This document shows, piece by piece, positions 48,945 through 57,920 of a stretch of DNA of 64,000 nucleotides; position 1 is the first letter of the stretch, and each line of letters opens with the position of its first letter. Origin of the DNA: Rhizobium sp. NXC14. GTDB taxonomy: Bacteria; Pseudomonadota; Alphaproteobacteria; Rhizobiales; Rhizobiaceae. A program made the translations under genes and the position numbers. Location: NCBI RefSeq assembly GCF_002117485.1, contig NZ_CP021030.1, positions 3,709,501 through 3,773,500 on the forward strand. The letters are read 5' to 3'. The notes under the pieces are model-generated. The model was not told where the DNA came from. It was given only the letters and a program-made list of their open reading frames with translations, and made no database searches.

Positions 48945-48971
48945 AAACGATTGAAATGATTTCAATCGTTT
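48945..48971. promoter_or_regulatory. 27-bp palindrome upstream of fba
   Basis: AAACGATTGAAAT-G-ATTTCAATCGTTT is a perfect 13+1+13 inverted repeat about 95 bp before the aldolase start. It contains two overlapping smaller palindromes, such as TTTCAA-ACGA-TTGAAA, of the kind bound by LacI-family regulators. A T-rich, GC-poor stem argues against a terminator. A carbon-metabolism regulator is likely; which one is not shown. Confidence 0.6.
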
Positions 48972-49066
48972 CAATGACTTAGCCTTCCATTTTCCTCCCT
49001 ATAAACTTCTGTTATCGCCGTCCTATATTCTTAAACCGCCGATGTTTCATGCTGTGGAGAGAACGA

Positions 49067-50092
49067 ATGAGCGAACGACTGGAAGACATTGCAGTGCAAA
49101 TGGTTGCAGGCGGCCGGGGACTGCTTGCGGCTGATGAATCGACCTCCACCATCAAGAAGCGTTTCGACACGATCAATCTCGAATCGACCGAAACGAGCCG
49201 TCGCGATTACCGCGAGATGCTCTTCCGCTCCGACGAGGCGATGAAGAAATATATTTCCGGCGTCATCCTCTTCGAAGAGACGCTCTTCCAGAAGGCCGCA
49301 GACGGCACGCCTTTCGTCGACATCATTCGCGCTGCGGGTTCCATTCCCGGCATCAAGGTCGATACCGGCGCCAAGCCGATGGCCAAGTTCCCGGGCGAAA
49401 CCATCACCGAAGGCCTCGATGGCCTCGGCGAGCGCCTTGCTCGCTATTATGAGGCCGGCGCCCGTTTCGCCAAGTGGCGCGGCGTCATCGCCATCTCCTC
49501 GACGCTGCCTACCCGCGGCTCGGTTCGCGCCAACGCTCAGGCGCTTGCCCGGTACGCGGCCCTCTGCCAGGAAGCCAAGATCGTTCCGATCGTCGAGCCG
49601 GAATGCCTGATGGACGGCAAGCCGGGCGACCACAATATCGACCGCTGCGCCGAAGTCACCGAATCCACGCTGCGCATCGTTTTCGAAGAGCTGGCCGAAG
49701 CCCGAGTCAGCCTCGAAGGCATGATCCTGAAGCCGAATATGGTCATCGACGGCAAGAACGCCCGCAAGGCCTCTGTCGCCGAGGTCGCGGAGCGCACCGT
49801 GCAGGTGCTGAAGCGCACGGTCCCATCAGCGGTTCCGGGCATCGCCTTCCTCTCCGGCGGCCAGTCGACCGAAGAGGCAACCGCACATCTTTCCGCCATC
49901 AATGCCACGGCCGACCTGCCCTGGTTCGTCACCTTCTCCTACGGCCGCGCCCTTCAGGACAGTGCGCTCAAGGCCTGGAACGGCAAACCGGAAAATGTCG
50001 CCGCCGGCCAGCGCGAATTCACGCACCGCGCCGAAATGAACAGCCTTGCCGCCAAGGGCAGCTGGCAGAAGGATCTGGAAAAGGCAGCCTGA
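49067..50092 (+). CDS. fbaB: Class I fructose-bisphosphate aldolase
   Basis: The 341-residue Schiff-base aldolase has LLAADESTSTIKKRFD, RGVIAISSTLPTRGSV, EPECLMDG and the lysine motif MILKPNMV (near 228), and ends in YGRALQDSALKAW. It needs no metal, unlike class II enzymes. ATG at 49067 follows GGAGAGAACGA; an ATG at 49049 is less likely. A CTATAT -10-like hexamer lies at 49023-49028. It ends the tkt-gap-pgk-fba cluster. Confidence 0.96.
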   Translation: MSERLEDIAVQMVAGGRGLLAADESTSTIKKRFDTINLESTETSRRDYREMLFRSDEAMKKYISGVILFEETLFQKAADGTPFVDIIRAAGSIPGIKVDTGAKPMAKFPGETITEGLDGLGERLARYYEAGARFAKWRGVIAISSTLPTRGSVRANAQALARYAALCQEAKIVPIVEPECLMDGKPGDHNIDRCAEVTESTLRIVFEELAEARVSLEGMILKPNMVIDGKNARKASVAEVAERTVQVLKRTVPSAVPGIAFLSGGQSTEEATAHLSAINATADLPWFVTFSYGRALQDSALKAWNGKPENVAAGQREFTHRAEMNSLAAKGSWQKDLEKAA

Positions 50093-50117
50093 TTATAATG
50101 GGCCTTTAATCGCCTGC

Positions 50118-50152
50118 AGGAAGGGCGGCAACGCTATGTTGCCGCCCTTCCT
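50118..50152 (+). terminator. Strong hairpin terminator after the aldolase gene
   Basis: AGGAAGGGCGGCAAC, a 5-nt loop, then GTTGCCGCCCTTCCT form a perfect 15-bp stem 26 bp after the stop. The T-run is weak, but the stem is very stable. Confidence 0.8.
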
Positions 50153-50233
50153 CATTGTCTCGGCGACAAGATAACGCTTCGCCTGACGAAAAATCGTGAT
50201 TATTCATAAAGGCCCGCCGAAACAGGAGCCGCT

Positions 50234-51157
50234 ATGGATACCATCCCCTACGTCACCGTCGATGTCTTCACCTCCGCGCGTTTCGAGGGTAATCCGCTTG
50301 CCGTCATTTCCGATGCGCGCGGGCTCAGCGATGCAGCGATGCAAATGATCGCCACCGAATTTAACTATTCCGAAGTGACCTTCGTCCTGCCGCCGGAGGA
50401 TCCTCGCAATTCGGCCCGTGTCCGCATCTTCACTCCGACGATGGAAATACCATTCGCCGGTCATCCGAACGTCGGCACCGCCTGTGTACTCGGCCGGCAG
50501 GCGGAGATCTTCGGCAAGCCCGTTGGCGAGAAGCTGCGTTTCGAGGAACAGGCTGGCATCGTCGAAGTCGCCCTCAAACGCAGCGGCGGAAAGGTCGCGG
50601 CCGCCGCCATCCGCGCGCCGCAGCCGCTGACAATCGGCGATGTCATTGCCGAGGAAACTATCGCCCGCTGCATCGGGCTCGAACCCGGCGCAATCGTCAA
50701 GACCAACCACGCCCCGGTCTTTGCCTCGCTCGGTCTGAACTTCGCCATTGCCGAGTTGAGCGGGCTTGAAGCGCTCTCCGCCGCCCGACCGGACCTTGCC
50801 GGATTCCAGGCGGCTGCCGGCCACCAGACGACGAGCGGCCATGACTTCTCGCTCTTCGTCTATGTCAGGACATCCGAAGATCCGTGGAATATACGCGCTC
50901 GCATGTTCGCGCCGCTCGATAACGTGCCCGAAGACCCCGCGACCGGCAGCGCTTCCGCAGCCCTCGGTGCCTATCTCGTCACACTGACGGCGGAGGCCGA
51001 CATGAACGTCCGCATCACCATCGAACAGGGCGTGGAAATGGGCCGCCGCAGCATCATCGCCCTTGATGTCACGAAGTGCGATGGCACCGTCACTGACGTC
51101 GTCATCTCGGGAAGCTGCGTTTCCGTGATGCGCGGCGAAATCATCCTGCAGAACTGA
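50234..51157 (+). CDS. PhzF-family isomerase
   Basis: The 307-residue protein is of the phenazine-biosynthesis PhzF/diaminopimelate-epimerase fold. The catalytic Glu is in FNYSEVTFV (Glu47). Family motifs are IPFAGHPNVGTA and PEDPATGSASAALGAYL. Most such proteins are not in phenazine pathways and have unknown substrates. ACAGGAGCCGCT precedes the ATG. Confidence 0.93.
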   Translation: MDTIPYVTVDVFTSARFEGNPLAVISDARGLSDAAMQMIATEFNYSEVTFVLPPEDPRNSARVRIFTPTMEIPFAGHPNVGTACVLGRQAEIFGKPVGEKLRFEEQAGIVEVALKRSGGKVAAAAIRAPQPLTIGDVIAEETIARCIGLEPGAIVKTNHAPVFASLGLNFAIAELSGLEALSAARPDLAGFQAAAGHQTTSGHDFSLFVYVRTSEDPWNIRARMFAPLDNVPEDPATGSASAALGAYLVTLTAEADMNVRITIEQGVEMGRRSIIALDVTKCDGTVTDVVISGSCVSVMRGEIILQN

Positions 51158-51184
51158 CGGCCACATCGCGGCTTCTGCCGAGGC

Positions 51185-51349
51185 TTACATCAGGAAGTCG
51201 CGCGACAGCAGCGCCACTGCCCATATGCCGAAGGCGATCAGCGCGATCTTCCAGAAATCCATCCGCCGCCTGAGGCCGGGAAGCCCGAGCGGCTTGATCA
51301 CCTGTATCGCCATGGCAAGGATGAGCAGCAAGGCTATCAGCTTTGTCAT
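51185..51349 (-). CDS. Small hydrophobic two-helix protein
   Basis: A 54-residue frame reads MTKLIALLLILAMAIQVIKP, then LGLPGLRRRMDFWKIALIAF, then GIWAVALLSRDFLM. It has two hydrophobic helices and a basic loop (RRR). It is convergent with the PhzF gene and its start lies in an A/T-rich stretch. Its ribosome-binding site is weak. It looks like a small membrane protein; I know no function. Confidence 0.6.
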   Translation of the reverse strand: MTKLIALLLILAMAIQVIKPLGLPGLRRRMDFWKIALIAFGIWAVALLSRDFLM

Positions 51350-51522
51350 GCTTTATTTTTTCCGTTTTTCGGAATGTCACAGGACGGACATTTTTCCGCG
51401 CGAACAAGAGGATCTCGACACGCCGTAAAGACATTCCGGGGCACAATCAATCATCTTGAGACTGGGCTGACTGAGGTCGTGCCTTATGTCCATCGTAAAT
51501 CGTTAAGACCGAGTCTGGGGAA

Positions 51523-52803
51523 ATGAAGAGAAATCTGCTGTCTGTCGCTGCGCTGCTGTTTGGCACGCTCTTCCTTTTCATGGGCAATGGTCTGCAGGGC
51601 ATCCTGCTTCCCGTGCGCGGCAATCTCGAAGGCTATGCCACGACGACGCTCGGCCTGCTCGGCACCTCATGGGCGGGCGGCTTCGTCATCGGCTGCCTGG
51701 TGGCGCCGAAACTGGTGCACCGCGTCGGCCATGTCAGAGCCTTCTCCGGCTTCATCTCGATCATCGCCATCATCGCACTGGTCAGCGGCATCATCATCGA
51801 TCCGTTCTGGTGGGTGATCCTGCGTGCGGTGACTGGCTTCTCCACCGCCGGCACGTCCATGATCATCGAAAGCTGGCTGAACGAGCGCGCCAGCAACGAG
51901 AGCCGTGGCGCGATTTTCTCGCTCTATATCGGCATCACCCTGCTCGGCGTCGTCGGCGGCCAGATGATGATCCCGCTCGAAGATGTGCGCACGCCGGTGC
52001 TGTTCATGATCTGTGGCATCTTCTATTGCATCGCGATGCTGCCGACGACGCTTTCGACCGCAGCCTCACCGCAGCCGCTAAAAGCTGTGCGCCTCGACCT
52101 GCCGGCGCTCTACCGCAATTCGCCCGTGTCCTGCCTCGGCATTCTGCTCGTCGGCATTGCCAACGGCGCTTACGGCACGCTCGGGGCTGTCTTCGGCGCC
52201 GGCGCCGGCCTTTCCGACACCAGCATCGCCGTCATGATGAGTTCTACCATCTTCGCCGGCGCGATGATGCAGCTGCCGGCCGGCCGGCTTTCTGATCGCA
52301 TCGACCGGCGCTACGTGCTCGCCGCCCTGTCGGCGATTGCCGCCATCGCCGGCTTGCTGATCTTTCTGCTTCACCCGACATCCCCTGCCTTGCTGATCGG
52401 GCTCGTTGTCCTCTACGGCGCGGTGGCCAACACGCTCTATCCGATTGCTGTGGCTCACGCGAACGACTTCGCGGCGTCGGAGGATTTCGTCAAGGTCTCC
52501 GGCGGCCTGCTGCTGCTCTACGGCATCGGCACAGTCATCGGCCCGACGCTCGGCGGCCCGGTCATGTCGGCAATCACCCCGCATGCGCTTTTCCTGGTCA
52601 CCGCCGTCGCTCATGTGCTGATCACCGTTTACGCCATCATCAGAAGCCGCATCCGCGCGGCCGTCCCAGTCAGCGACCGCGACGCCTATACGACGATCCC
52701 GACCGGCACTTCGCCGATGCTGACGCCGCAGAGCATGTCGCTGGCCGATCGCGGCACAGGCAAATCTCCCGAAAGCAGCGATCCTGCTGTAAAGTTCGGT
52801 TAG
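51523..52803 (+). CDS. Major facilitator superfamily transporter
   Basis: The 426-residue protein has 12 predicted helices. The first loop contains GGFVIGCLVAPKLVHRVGHVRAFSG (MFS motif A-like, with a second copy LPAGRLSDRIDRRYVLA). The helix set FLFMGNGLQGILLPVRGNLEGY resembles the YcaD-like group. The tail after residue 385 is polar. Substrate unknown. Confidence 0.9.
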   Translation: MKRNLLSVAALLFGTLFLFMGNGLQGILLPVRGNLEGYATTTLGLLGTSWAGGFVIGCLVAPKLVHRVGHVRAFSGFISIIAIIALVSGIIIDPFWWVILRAVTGFSTAGTSMIIESWLNERASNESRGAIFSLYIGITLLGVVGGQMMIPLEDVRTPVLFMICGIFYCIAMLPTTLSTAASPQPLKAVRLDLPALYRNSPVSCLGILLVGIANGAYGTLGAVFGAGAGLSDTSIAVMMSSTIFAGAMMQLPAGRLSDRIDRRYVLAALSAIAAIAGLLIFLLHPTSPALLIGLVVLYGAVANTLYPIAVAHANDFAASEDFVKVSGGLLLLYGIGTVIGPTLGGPVMSAITPHALFLVTAVAHVLITVYAIIRSRIRAAVPVSDRDAYTTIPTGTSPMLTPQSMSLADRGTGKSPESSDPAVKFG

Positions 52804-52963
52804 GCCCTCTCTACAAAAGCCGCACTGCGGTTTTCGCCCTGGCTCGGGAAAAATAAAAATGGGGAGGGCGAGGCTGGATTTGGGCCGGATCGACCTAAAT
52901 TCCGATTCCGTGTCGGCCGCATTTTTCGGCATTATGCTGCCGGCAGCAAAAGGAGGAGAACCG

Positions 52964-53155
52964 ATGAGCTTTATCGATGACGACCGACCGCAGAAGAAAA
53001 CCGCCCACGAGATCGGCGGCGATCTCTCTATGCTTTCAGTGGATGAGTTGAAGGCGCGAGTGGAATTGCTGAAAACCGAGATCGCCCGGCTCGAAGCTGA
53101 AGCTAGTCGCAAGGCATCCGGGCGACAGGCCGCTGAAAGCTTCTTCCGCTCGTGA
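52964..53155 (+). CDS. DUF1192-family small coiled-coil protein
   Basis: The 63-residue protein starts MSFIDDDRPQKKTAHEIGGD and has a short coiled coil (LSVDELKARVELLKTEIARL). A near-perfect AAAGGAGGAGAACCG precedes ATG 52964, so the in-frame extension to 52859 is rejected. It is conserved next to the rcdA-like gene in alphaproteobacteria; function unknown. Confidence 0.85.
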   Translation: MSFIDDDRPQKKTAHEIGGDLSMLSVDELKARVELLKTEIARLEAEASRKASGRQAAESFFRS

Positions 53156-53229
53156 TCCGCTAAAAGCCTCCGAAAACAAGAGCATGGGCAGGAAAATGAG
53201 CCAGCCTCAAGTCTTCATTCGGCACAATG

Positions 53230-53244
53230 TTAATAAAATATTAA
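53230..53244. promoter_or_regulatory. Perfect CtrA-type box upstream of rcdA (distal)
   Basis: TTAA-TAAAATA-TTAA matches TTAA-N7-TTAA exactly. It lies about 300 bp before rcdA and about 100 bp before the free-standing terminator at 53344. Confidence 0.5.
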
Positions 53245-53249
53245 GCTTT

Positions 53250-53371
53250 ATGAGGTATTACTGTACTCATCCAGGCTTTCTCTGGATCTCAGACAGTTTT
53301 CCAAGCGGTGAATTGGTCTGATTTTTCTCCCTGTTTTACCTTGAGAGCCGCTTTTGCGGCTCTTCTTTTTG
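53250..53371 (+). ncRNA. Candidate small RNA between DUF1192 and rcdA
   Basis: Downstream of the distal CtrA-type box lie a 6-bp hairpin, ATCCAG-7 nt-CTGGAT, and then an intrinsic terminator at 53344-53371. The nearest plus-strand gene ends about 190 bp upstream. A short transcript is plausible, but the promoter is not clear and the terminator might serve DUF1192. Confidence 0.35.
53344..53371 (+). terminator. Free-standing intrinsic terminator
   Basis: AGAGCCGC-TTTT-GCGGCTCT followed by TCTTTTT is a perfect 8-bp stem with a T-rich tail. Confidence 0.85.
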
Positions 53372-53405
53372 CTGCGGCCGGCGCACTTCCATGAAACTGT
53401 GGAGA

Positions 53406-53420
53406 TTAACCCTTTCTTAA
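53406..53420. promoter_or_regulatory. Perfect CtrA-type box upstream of rcdA (proximal)
   Basis: TTAA-CCCTTTC-TTAA lies 126-140 bp before the rcdA ATG and matches TTAA-N7-TTAA exactly. Together with the distal site it makes CtrA control of rcdA likely. Confidence 0.55.
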
Positions 53421-53545
53421 GAAACGGCTTGCGCATTTCCGCTAATGATACCATCTTAAAGTCATAAAGACCGGACGCGGAAACTTTTCCGTCAACCCCG
53501 GCGTTACCTGACCATAAGTAGCTGCGTGCAACAGGGACTATTGCG

Positions 53546-54061
53546 ATGTCGGAAGTTGGATTGAACACAATCAGTTTTGCGGGCCGCGCGGCTGCATCCT
53601 CTCAGTTCAAGGCACTCTATGGCGAAGGCATGTCGCTGGTCGAAGAGACCGCCGCCTATCTTGACGGCCAAGGCCGCGCAGCCTCCAAGGTTCTGCCGCG
53701 CATGGCATCCGTCCTCTACGCCGCGGAATCGATGCGGCTGACCACCCGCCTGATGCAGATGGCTTCGTGGCTGCTGTTGCAGCGCGCCGTCAACAATGGC
53801 GAGATGTCGCGCGACCAGGTGCTGGCCGAGAAGAACAAGGTCCGCCTCGACGGTTTCAACGTCGACCGCGCAGCACCCGGCTGGGGCGATCTGCCGGAAT
53901 CGTTCCGAGACCTCGTCGAGCGCTCCCTGCGCCTGCAGAACCGCATCGCGCTGCTGGATCGCGAAATCTATCGTCCGGCCGAAGCCGTGATCGTTCATGA
54001 CAATCAGAACAGCGTCCAGGCGCAGCTTTCGCTGCTGCAGACGGCCTTCGGCAACAACTGA
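53546..54061 (+). CDS. rcdA: RcdA-like protein (DUF1465), adaptor for CtrA proteolysis
   Basis: The 171-residue helical protein matches the RcdA family of Caulobacter, which helps ClpXP degrade the cell-cycle regulator CtrA. Diagnostic stretches are ALYGEGMSLVEETAAYLDG, YAAESMRLTTRLMQMASWLL and NRIALLDREIYR. In S. meliloti the homologue is reported to be essential for cell-cycle progress. Two perfect CtrA-type boxes lie upstream, and an intrinsic terminator follows at 54084-54114. Confidence 0.9.
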   Translation: MSEVGLNTISFAGRAAASSQFKALYGEGMSLVEETAAYLDGQGRAASKVLPRMASVLYAAESMRLTTRLMQMASWLLLQRAVNNGEMSRDQVLAEKNKVRLDGFNVDRAAPGWGDLPESFRDLVERSLRLQNRIALLDREIYRPAEAVIVHDNQNSVQAQLSLLQTAFGNN

Positions 54062-54083
54062 CCAGAGCTGCTAAATCCATTTG

Positions 54084-54114
54084 GGCCGGCTGCGCAGTGC
54101 GCGGCCGGTTTTTT
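54084..54114 (+). terminator. Terminator of rcdA
   Basis: GGCCGGC-TGCGC-AGT-GCGC-GGCCGG followed by TTTTTT, with small internal mismatches, about 23 bp past the stop. Confidence 0.8.
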
Positions 54115-54143
54115 GTTGCCGCTGCGCATCGTTCCGCCAACGC

Positions 54144-54167
54144 AAAAAAGCCCGGCAGAACCGGGCT
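54144..54167 (-). terminator. Terminator of rpmE
   Basis: On the minus strand AGCCCGG-TTCTG-CCGGGCT is followed by TTTTTGCG, 30 bp past the rpmE stop codon. Confidence 0.85.
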
Positions 54168-54196
54168 CCTTGCGAAACGTCGTCAAGCAGAAGCGA

Positions 54197-54418
54197 TTAG
54201 AGACCGAGGCCGCCGAAACGCTTGTTGAACTTGGAAACGCGGCCGCCGCGGTCCATGAGCTGCTGGTTGCCGCCCGTCCAGGCCGGATGCGACTTGGAAT
54301 CGATTTCGAGGTTCATGACAGCGCCTTCCGAACCCCAGGTCGAGCGGGTTTCGTATTCGGTGCCATCGGTCATGACTACCTTGATCATGTGATAGTCGGG
54401 ATGGATGCCTGCCTTCAT
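54197..54418 (-). CDS. rpmE: 50S ribosomal protein L31
   Basis: The 73-residue protein begins [20 protein letters not shown] and ends [19 protein letters not shown]. It lacks the CxxC zinc motif and so is the zinc-independent form of L31 usual in Rhizobiales. ATG at 54418 follows AGGAAGATTG; a 13-residue extension to 54457 is rejected. It is divergent from the ABC transporter gene, a linkage common in rhizobia. Confidence 0.96.
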   Translation of the reverse strand: MKAGIHPDYHMIKVVMTDGTEYETRSTWGSEGAVMNLEIDSKSHPAWTGGNQQLMDRGGRVSKFNKRFGGLGL

Positions 54419-54541
54419 AACAATCTTCCTGCGATACCGGAGTTCAATTTGCCGCATGCAGTTGCGGCCACCGAACCGATTGAATAAATGAAGCCGCAGT
54501 CGTGATGGCTACGGCTTCCCATTAGGATGCGGTGCCTATAC

Positions 54542-56413
54542 ATGAAGGACGCCGGGATAACAAGAGCCAACAGGCCGCATCAGCGGGTCCTGCAGGCGAT
54601 CGGAGACGATTTGGCAGAACAGGCACGGGCTGAGGAAAACAGAAGGCGGTCGCTGCGGCCACTCGGCAGGCTGATGCCTTATGTCATGCGTTATCGCGGG
54701 CTGGTGGCCGGCGCCCTGATTTCACTGGCGCTCGCCGCCATGACCTCGCTGGCGCTGCCGCTCGCCGTGCGCCGCATGATCGACCACGGCTTCACCCAAT
54801 CCGACGGCAGCTTCATCAACAGCTACTTCGCTATGCTGATGGTCATGGCCGTCGTGCTCGCGATCGCGAGCGCGTTGCGTTATTATTTCGTCATCACCAT
54901 AGGCGAACGCATCGTCGCCGATCTTCGCCGCGACGTCTTTAACCATGTGACACGGCTGTCGCCCTCCTTCTTCGACGTCAACCAGTCCGGAGAGATCGTC
55001 TCGCGGCTGACCGCCGATACGACGCAGATCAAGTCCGCCGTCGGCGCCACCGCCTCGGTGGCGCTTAGGAATCTCATTCTCTGTCTCGGCGCCTTGGGCA
55101 TGATGGTCGTCACTTCGCCGAAACTGTCGAGCCTCGTCATCGGAGCGATCCCGCTGATCGTCTTCCCGCTCGTCGCCTTCGGCCGCTCGGTGCGCAGGCG
55201 TTCCCGCGCCGCTCAGGACACGCTTGCCGAAGCGTCCGCCTTCGCCAACGAGACGATCGCCGCGACCCGTACGGTACAGGCCTTCAACGGCGAGGACGCC
55301 GCAGCGAGACGTTACGCCGGCGCCGTCGAATCCGCCTACGAGGCCGCCCGCGCCGCCATCCGCTCGCGCGCACTCTTGACCGGCATCGCCATCACGCTGA
55401 TCTTCGGCAGCGTCGTCGCCGTGCTTTGGGTCGGCGCCCACAGCGTGCTGGCCGGCACGCTGTCTGCCGGCACGCTCGGCCAGTTCCTGCTTTATGCCGT
55501 CATCTCCGCGGGATCGCTCGGCGCGCTGTCGGAGGTCTGGGGCGAACTCTCGCAGGCGGCCGGCGCCGCCGACCGGCTGACCGAACTCCTCGACGAGGTG
55601 TCGCCGATATCAGCCCCCGCCAACCCCGAGGCTCTCCCTTCGCCCAGCCGCGGCCGCGTCGAGTTTTCCGACGTGCATTTCGCCTATCCCTCGCGCCCCG
55701 GCAGATCGGCCCTGCATGGCTTGGACTTCGCTGTCTCGCCGGGCGAAACCGTCGCGATTGTCGGCCCCTCCGGCGCCGGCAAGACCACAGTCTTTTCGCT
55801 GCTCTTGCGCTTCTACGATCCGCAGCAGGGCAGCGTGGCGATCGATGGTGTCGATGCGAGGCTGGCGACACCTGACGAGTTGCGCCAGCGCATCGCCATC
55901 GTGCCGCAGGACGTCACCATTTTCGCCGCATCGATCCATGATAACATAGCTTTCGGCCGCCCTGGTGCATCGCGTGAGGAAGTCCGCGCCGCAGCGCTTG
56001 CCGCCCAGGCCGACGAATTCATCGCCCGGCTGGATAACGGCTATGAGACCGAGGTCGGCGAACGAGGCGTCACCCTCTCCGGCGGCCAGCGACAGCGCAT
56101 CGCCATTGCCCGCGCCATCCTGAAGAACGCGCCCGTGCTGCTGCTCGACGAGGCGACCTCAGCGCTTGACGCCGAAAGCGAGACGCTGGTGCAGAAGGCG
56201 CTCGACGGCTTGGTTGACGGTCGCACGACACTGGTCATCGCCCATCGCCTGGCGACGGTGCTGAAGGCCGACCGAATCCTCGTCATGGACAAGGGCCGCG
56301 TCGTCGAGGAAGGCACGCATCAGAGCCTGATCCGCCAGGGCGGCATCTATGCCCGGTTGGCGCGCCTGCAATTCGACGCCGCCAATGAGGATGTGCTCGC
56401 TCCTGCCAAATAA
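54542..56413 (+). CDS. ABC exporter (fused permease-ATPase, MsbA-like)
   Basis: The ~623-residue half-transporter has an N-terminal six-helix permease (about 45-350) and a C-terminal ATPase with Walker [10 protein letters not shown], the Q-loop VPQDVTIF, the signature [13 protein letters not shown] and Walker [13 protein letters not shown]. It would dimerise to export lipids or drugs. The start is uncertain: 54542 ([14 protein letters not shown]) or 54527. Neither has a strong Shine-Dalgarno. Confidence 0.93.
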   Translation: MKDAGITRANRPHQRVLQAIGDDLAEQARAEENRRRSLRPLGRLMPYVMRYRGLVAGALISLALAAMTSLALPLAVRRMIDHGFTQSDGSFINSYFAMLMVMAVVLAIASALRYYFVITIGERIVADLRRDVFNHVTRLSPSFFDVNQSGEIVSRLTADTTQIKSAVGATASVALRNLILCLGALGMMVVTSPKLSSLVIGAIPLIVFPLVAFGRSVRRRSRAAQDTLAEASAFANETIAATRTVQAFNGEDAAARRYAGAVESAYEAARAAIRSRALLTGIAITLIFGSVVAVLWVGAHSVLAGTLSAGTLGQFLLYAVISAGSLGALSEVWGELSQAAGAADRLTELLDEVSPISAPANPEALPSPSRGRVEFSDVHFAYPSRPGRSALHGLDFAVSPGETVAIVGPSGAGKTTVFSLLLRFYDPQQGSVAIDGVDARLATPDELRQRIAIVPQDVTIFAASIHDNIAFGRPGASREEVRAAALAAQADEFIARLDNGYETEVGERGVTLSGGQRQRIAIARAILKNAPVLLLDEATSALDAESETLVQKALDGLVDGRTTLVIAHRLATVLKADRILVMDKGRVVEEGTHQSLIRQGGIYARLARLQFDAANEDVLAPAK

Positions 56414-56553
56414 CGGGTACGCGCTTCTCCACCGATAGCGACTAAAGTCTCACGCCGACCACACCTCCCTGCGGTTGTCTTTCCCGCCTCCTGCCCTACC
56501 CTCTTCATGCCCCTGGGTGGGGATTGCTGTTGAAATCGTGGGAGGAGATAGGA

Positions 56554-57546
56554 ATGGCGCTTTCCGACATGACGCGACGCACGGGGCTCGCGCTCATTCT
56601 TGGCCTGACTGCAATGCTGGGGTTCAGCAGCTCTGCTGTTGCTGCAGATTTTCCCGATCGTCCGATCACCATGGTCGTGCCCTTTGCAGCCGGCGGCTCG
56701 ACCGATGTCGTCGCCCGTATCGTCGCGCAGAAGATGTCCGAGGATCTCGGCCAGCAGGTCATCGTCCAGAATGTCGCCGGTGCCGGCGGCAATCTCGGGG
56801 CCGGCAACGTCGCCCGCGCCGAGCCTGATGGCTACACCATTCTGATGGGCACCGTTGCGACCCACGCCCTCAATCCGCTGATCCTCAAATCGACGCCCTA
56901 CGACCCGGAGAAGGATTTCGCGCCGGTCTCCCTGCTCGTCGTCGTGCCGAACGTGCTGGTCGTCAATCCGGAATTGCCGGCAAAAACGGTGCAGGAACTG
57001 GTCGCGCTGCTGAAAGCCGAGCCCGATAGATACAGTTACGCCTCGTCCGGCAACGGCACGCCGCTGCATCTCTCCGGCGAACTCTTCAAGTCAATGGCCG
57101 GCGTCAGCATGCAGCATATCCCCTATAAGGGCGCCGGTCCGGCATTGAACGATGTCATCGGCAACCAGGTGCCGATCATGTTCGACAACCTGCCCTCCTC
57201 CTCCAGCCACATCAAGGCGGGCACGCTGAGGGCGCTGGCGGTGACCACCGCCGAGCGCGCGCCCTCCTTCCCCGATGTGCCCACGATCGCCGAGTCGGGC
57301 ATACCGGGCTACGAGACCTATACCTGGAACGCGCTTTTTGCCCCAGCCAACACGCCGGGCGAGGTGGTGACGCGCCTCAACGCCTCGGCGAACAAGGCGC
57401 TCAAAGACCCGGCCGTTGCCGCACGCATGAAGGAATTCAGCGCCACCATCGTCGGCTCGACGCCCGAGGAACTTTCCGCCCACGTGAAGGCTGAGCTCGC
57501 CAAATGGGGGCCGGTCGTCAAGGGCGCAAACATCCAGATGGAATGA
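56554..57546 (+). CDS. Tripartite tricarboxylate transporter receptor (Bug family)
   Basis: The 330-residue periplasmic binding protein has a signal peptide (cleavage near SSAVAA-D, residue 30), then DFPDRPITMVVPFAAGGSTD and VENVAGAGGNLGAGNVA-like Bug motifs. GGAGGAGATAGGA before ATG 56554 fixes the start. No TctA/TctB membrane genes are adjacent, so it is an orphan receptor that may use a distant transporter or act in sensing. Confidence 0.92.
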   Translation: MALSDMTRRTGLALILGLTAMLGFSSSAVAADFPDRPITMVVPFAAGGSTDVVARIVAQKMSEDLGQQVIVQNVAGAGGNLGAGNVARAEPDGYTILMGTVATHALNPLILKSTPYDPEKDFAPVSLLVVVPNVLVVNPELPAKTVQELVALLKAEPDRYSYASSGNGTPLHLSGELFKSMAGVSMQHIPYKGAGPALNDVIGNQVPIMFDNLPSSSSHIKAGTLRALAVTTAERAPSFPDVPTIAESGIPGYETYTWNALFAPANTPGEVVTRLNASANKALKDPAVAARMKEFSATIVGSTPEELSAHVKAELAKWGPVVKGANIQME

Positions 57547-57690
57547 TGCGAGGACATTTGCCCGGTATCTTCCGCAGCGCTGATTAGCACCAGGTTGAAC
57601 TCAATCCTCATTAAGGCAGTGGAAAAGCTCGGCATTTTGATCTAGCCTCCTCGACGCTGATGGTGCAATTCAGCGTTTCGGGAGACATCC

Positions 57691-57879
57691 ATGTATAAAT
57701 TCGAAGTCTACAAGGATAAATCAGGCGAATTCCGTTTCCGCTTCAAGGCATCGAACGGGGAAACCATGTTCAGCTCCGAGGGCTACAAGGCGAAGGCGTC
57801 CGCCCTGAATGCCATCGAGTCCATCAAGAAGAATACCTCCGGCGCCGAGATCGTCGACCAGACGAAGGCCGAAGGCTGA
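57691..57879 (+). CDS. DUF1508/YegP-family protein
   Basis: The 62-residue protein MYKFEVYKDKSGEFRFRFKA ending IKKNTSGAEIVD is one DUF1508 repeat (UPF0339, as in YegP). Function unknown. It is followed by its own terminator. Confidence 0.92.
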   Translation: MYKFEVYKDKSGEFRFRFKASNGETMFSSEGYKAKASALNAIESIKKNTSGAEIVDQTKAEG

Positions 57880-57891
57880 GCGGCATGGCAC

Positions 57892-57920
57892 GGGCGGCAT
57901 CAATGCCGCCCTGCTTTTTT
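57892..57920 (+). terminator. Terminator of the DUF1508 gene
   Basis: GGGCGGCAT-CA-ATGCCGCCC then TGCTTTTTT, a perfect 9-bp stem 12 bp after the stop. Confidence 0.9.
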
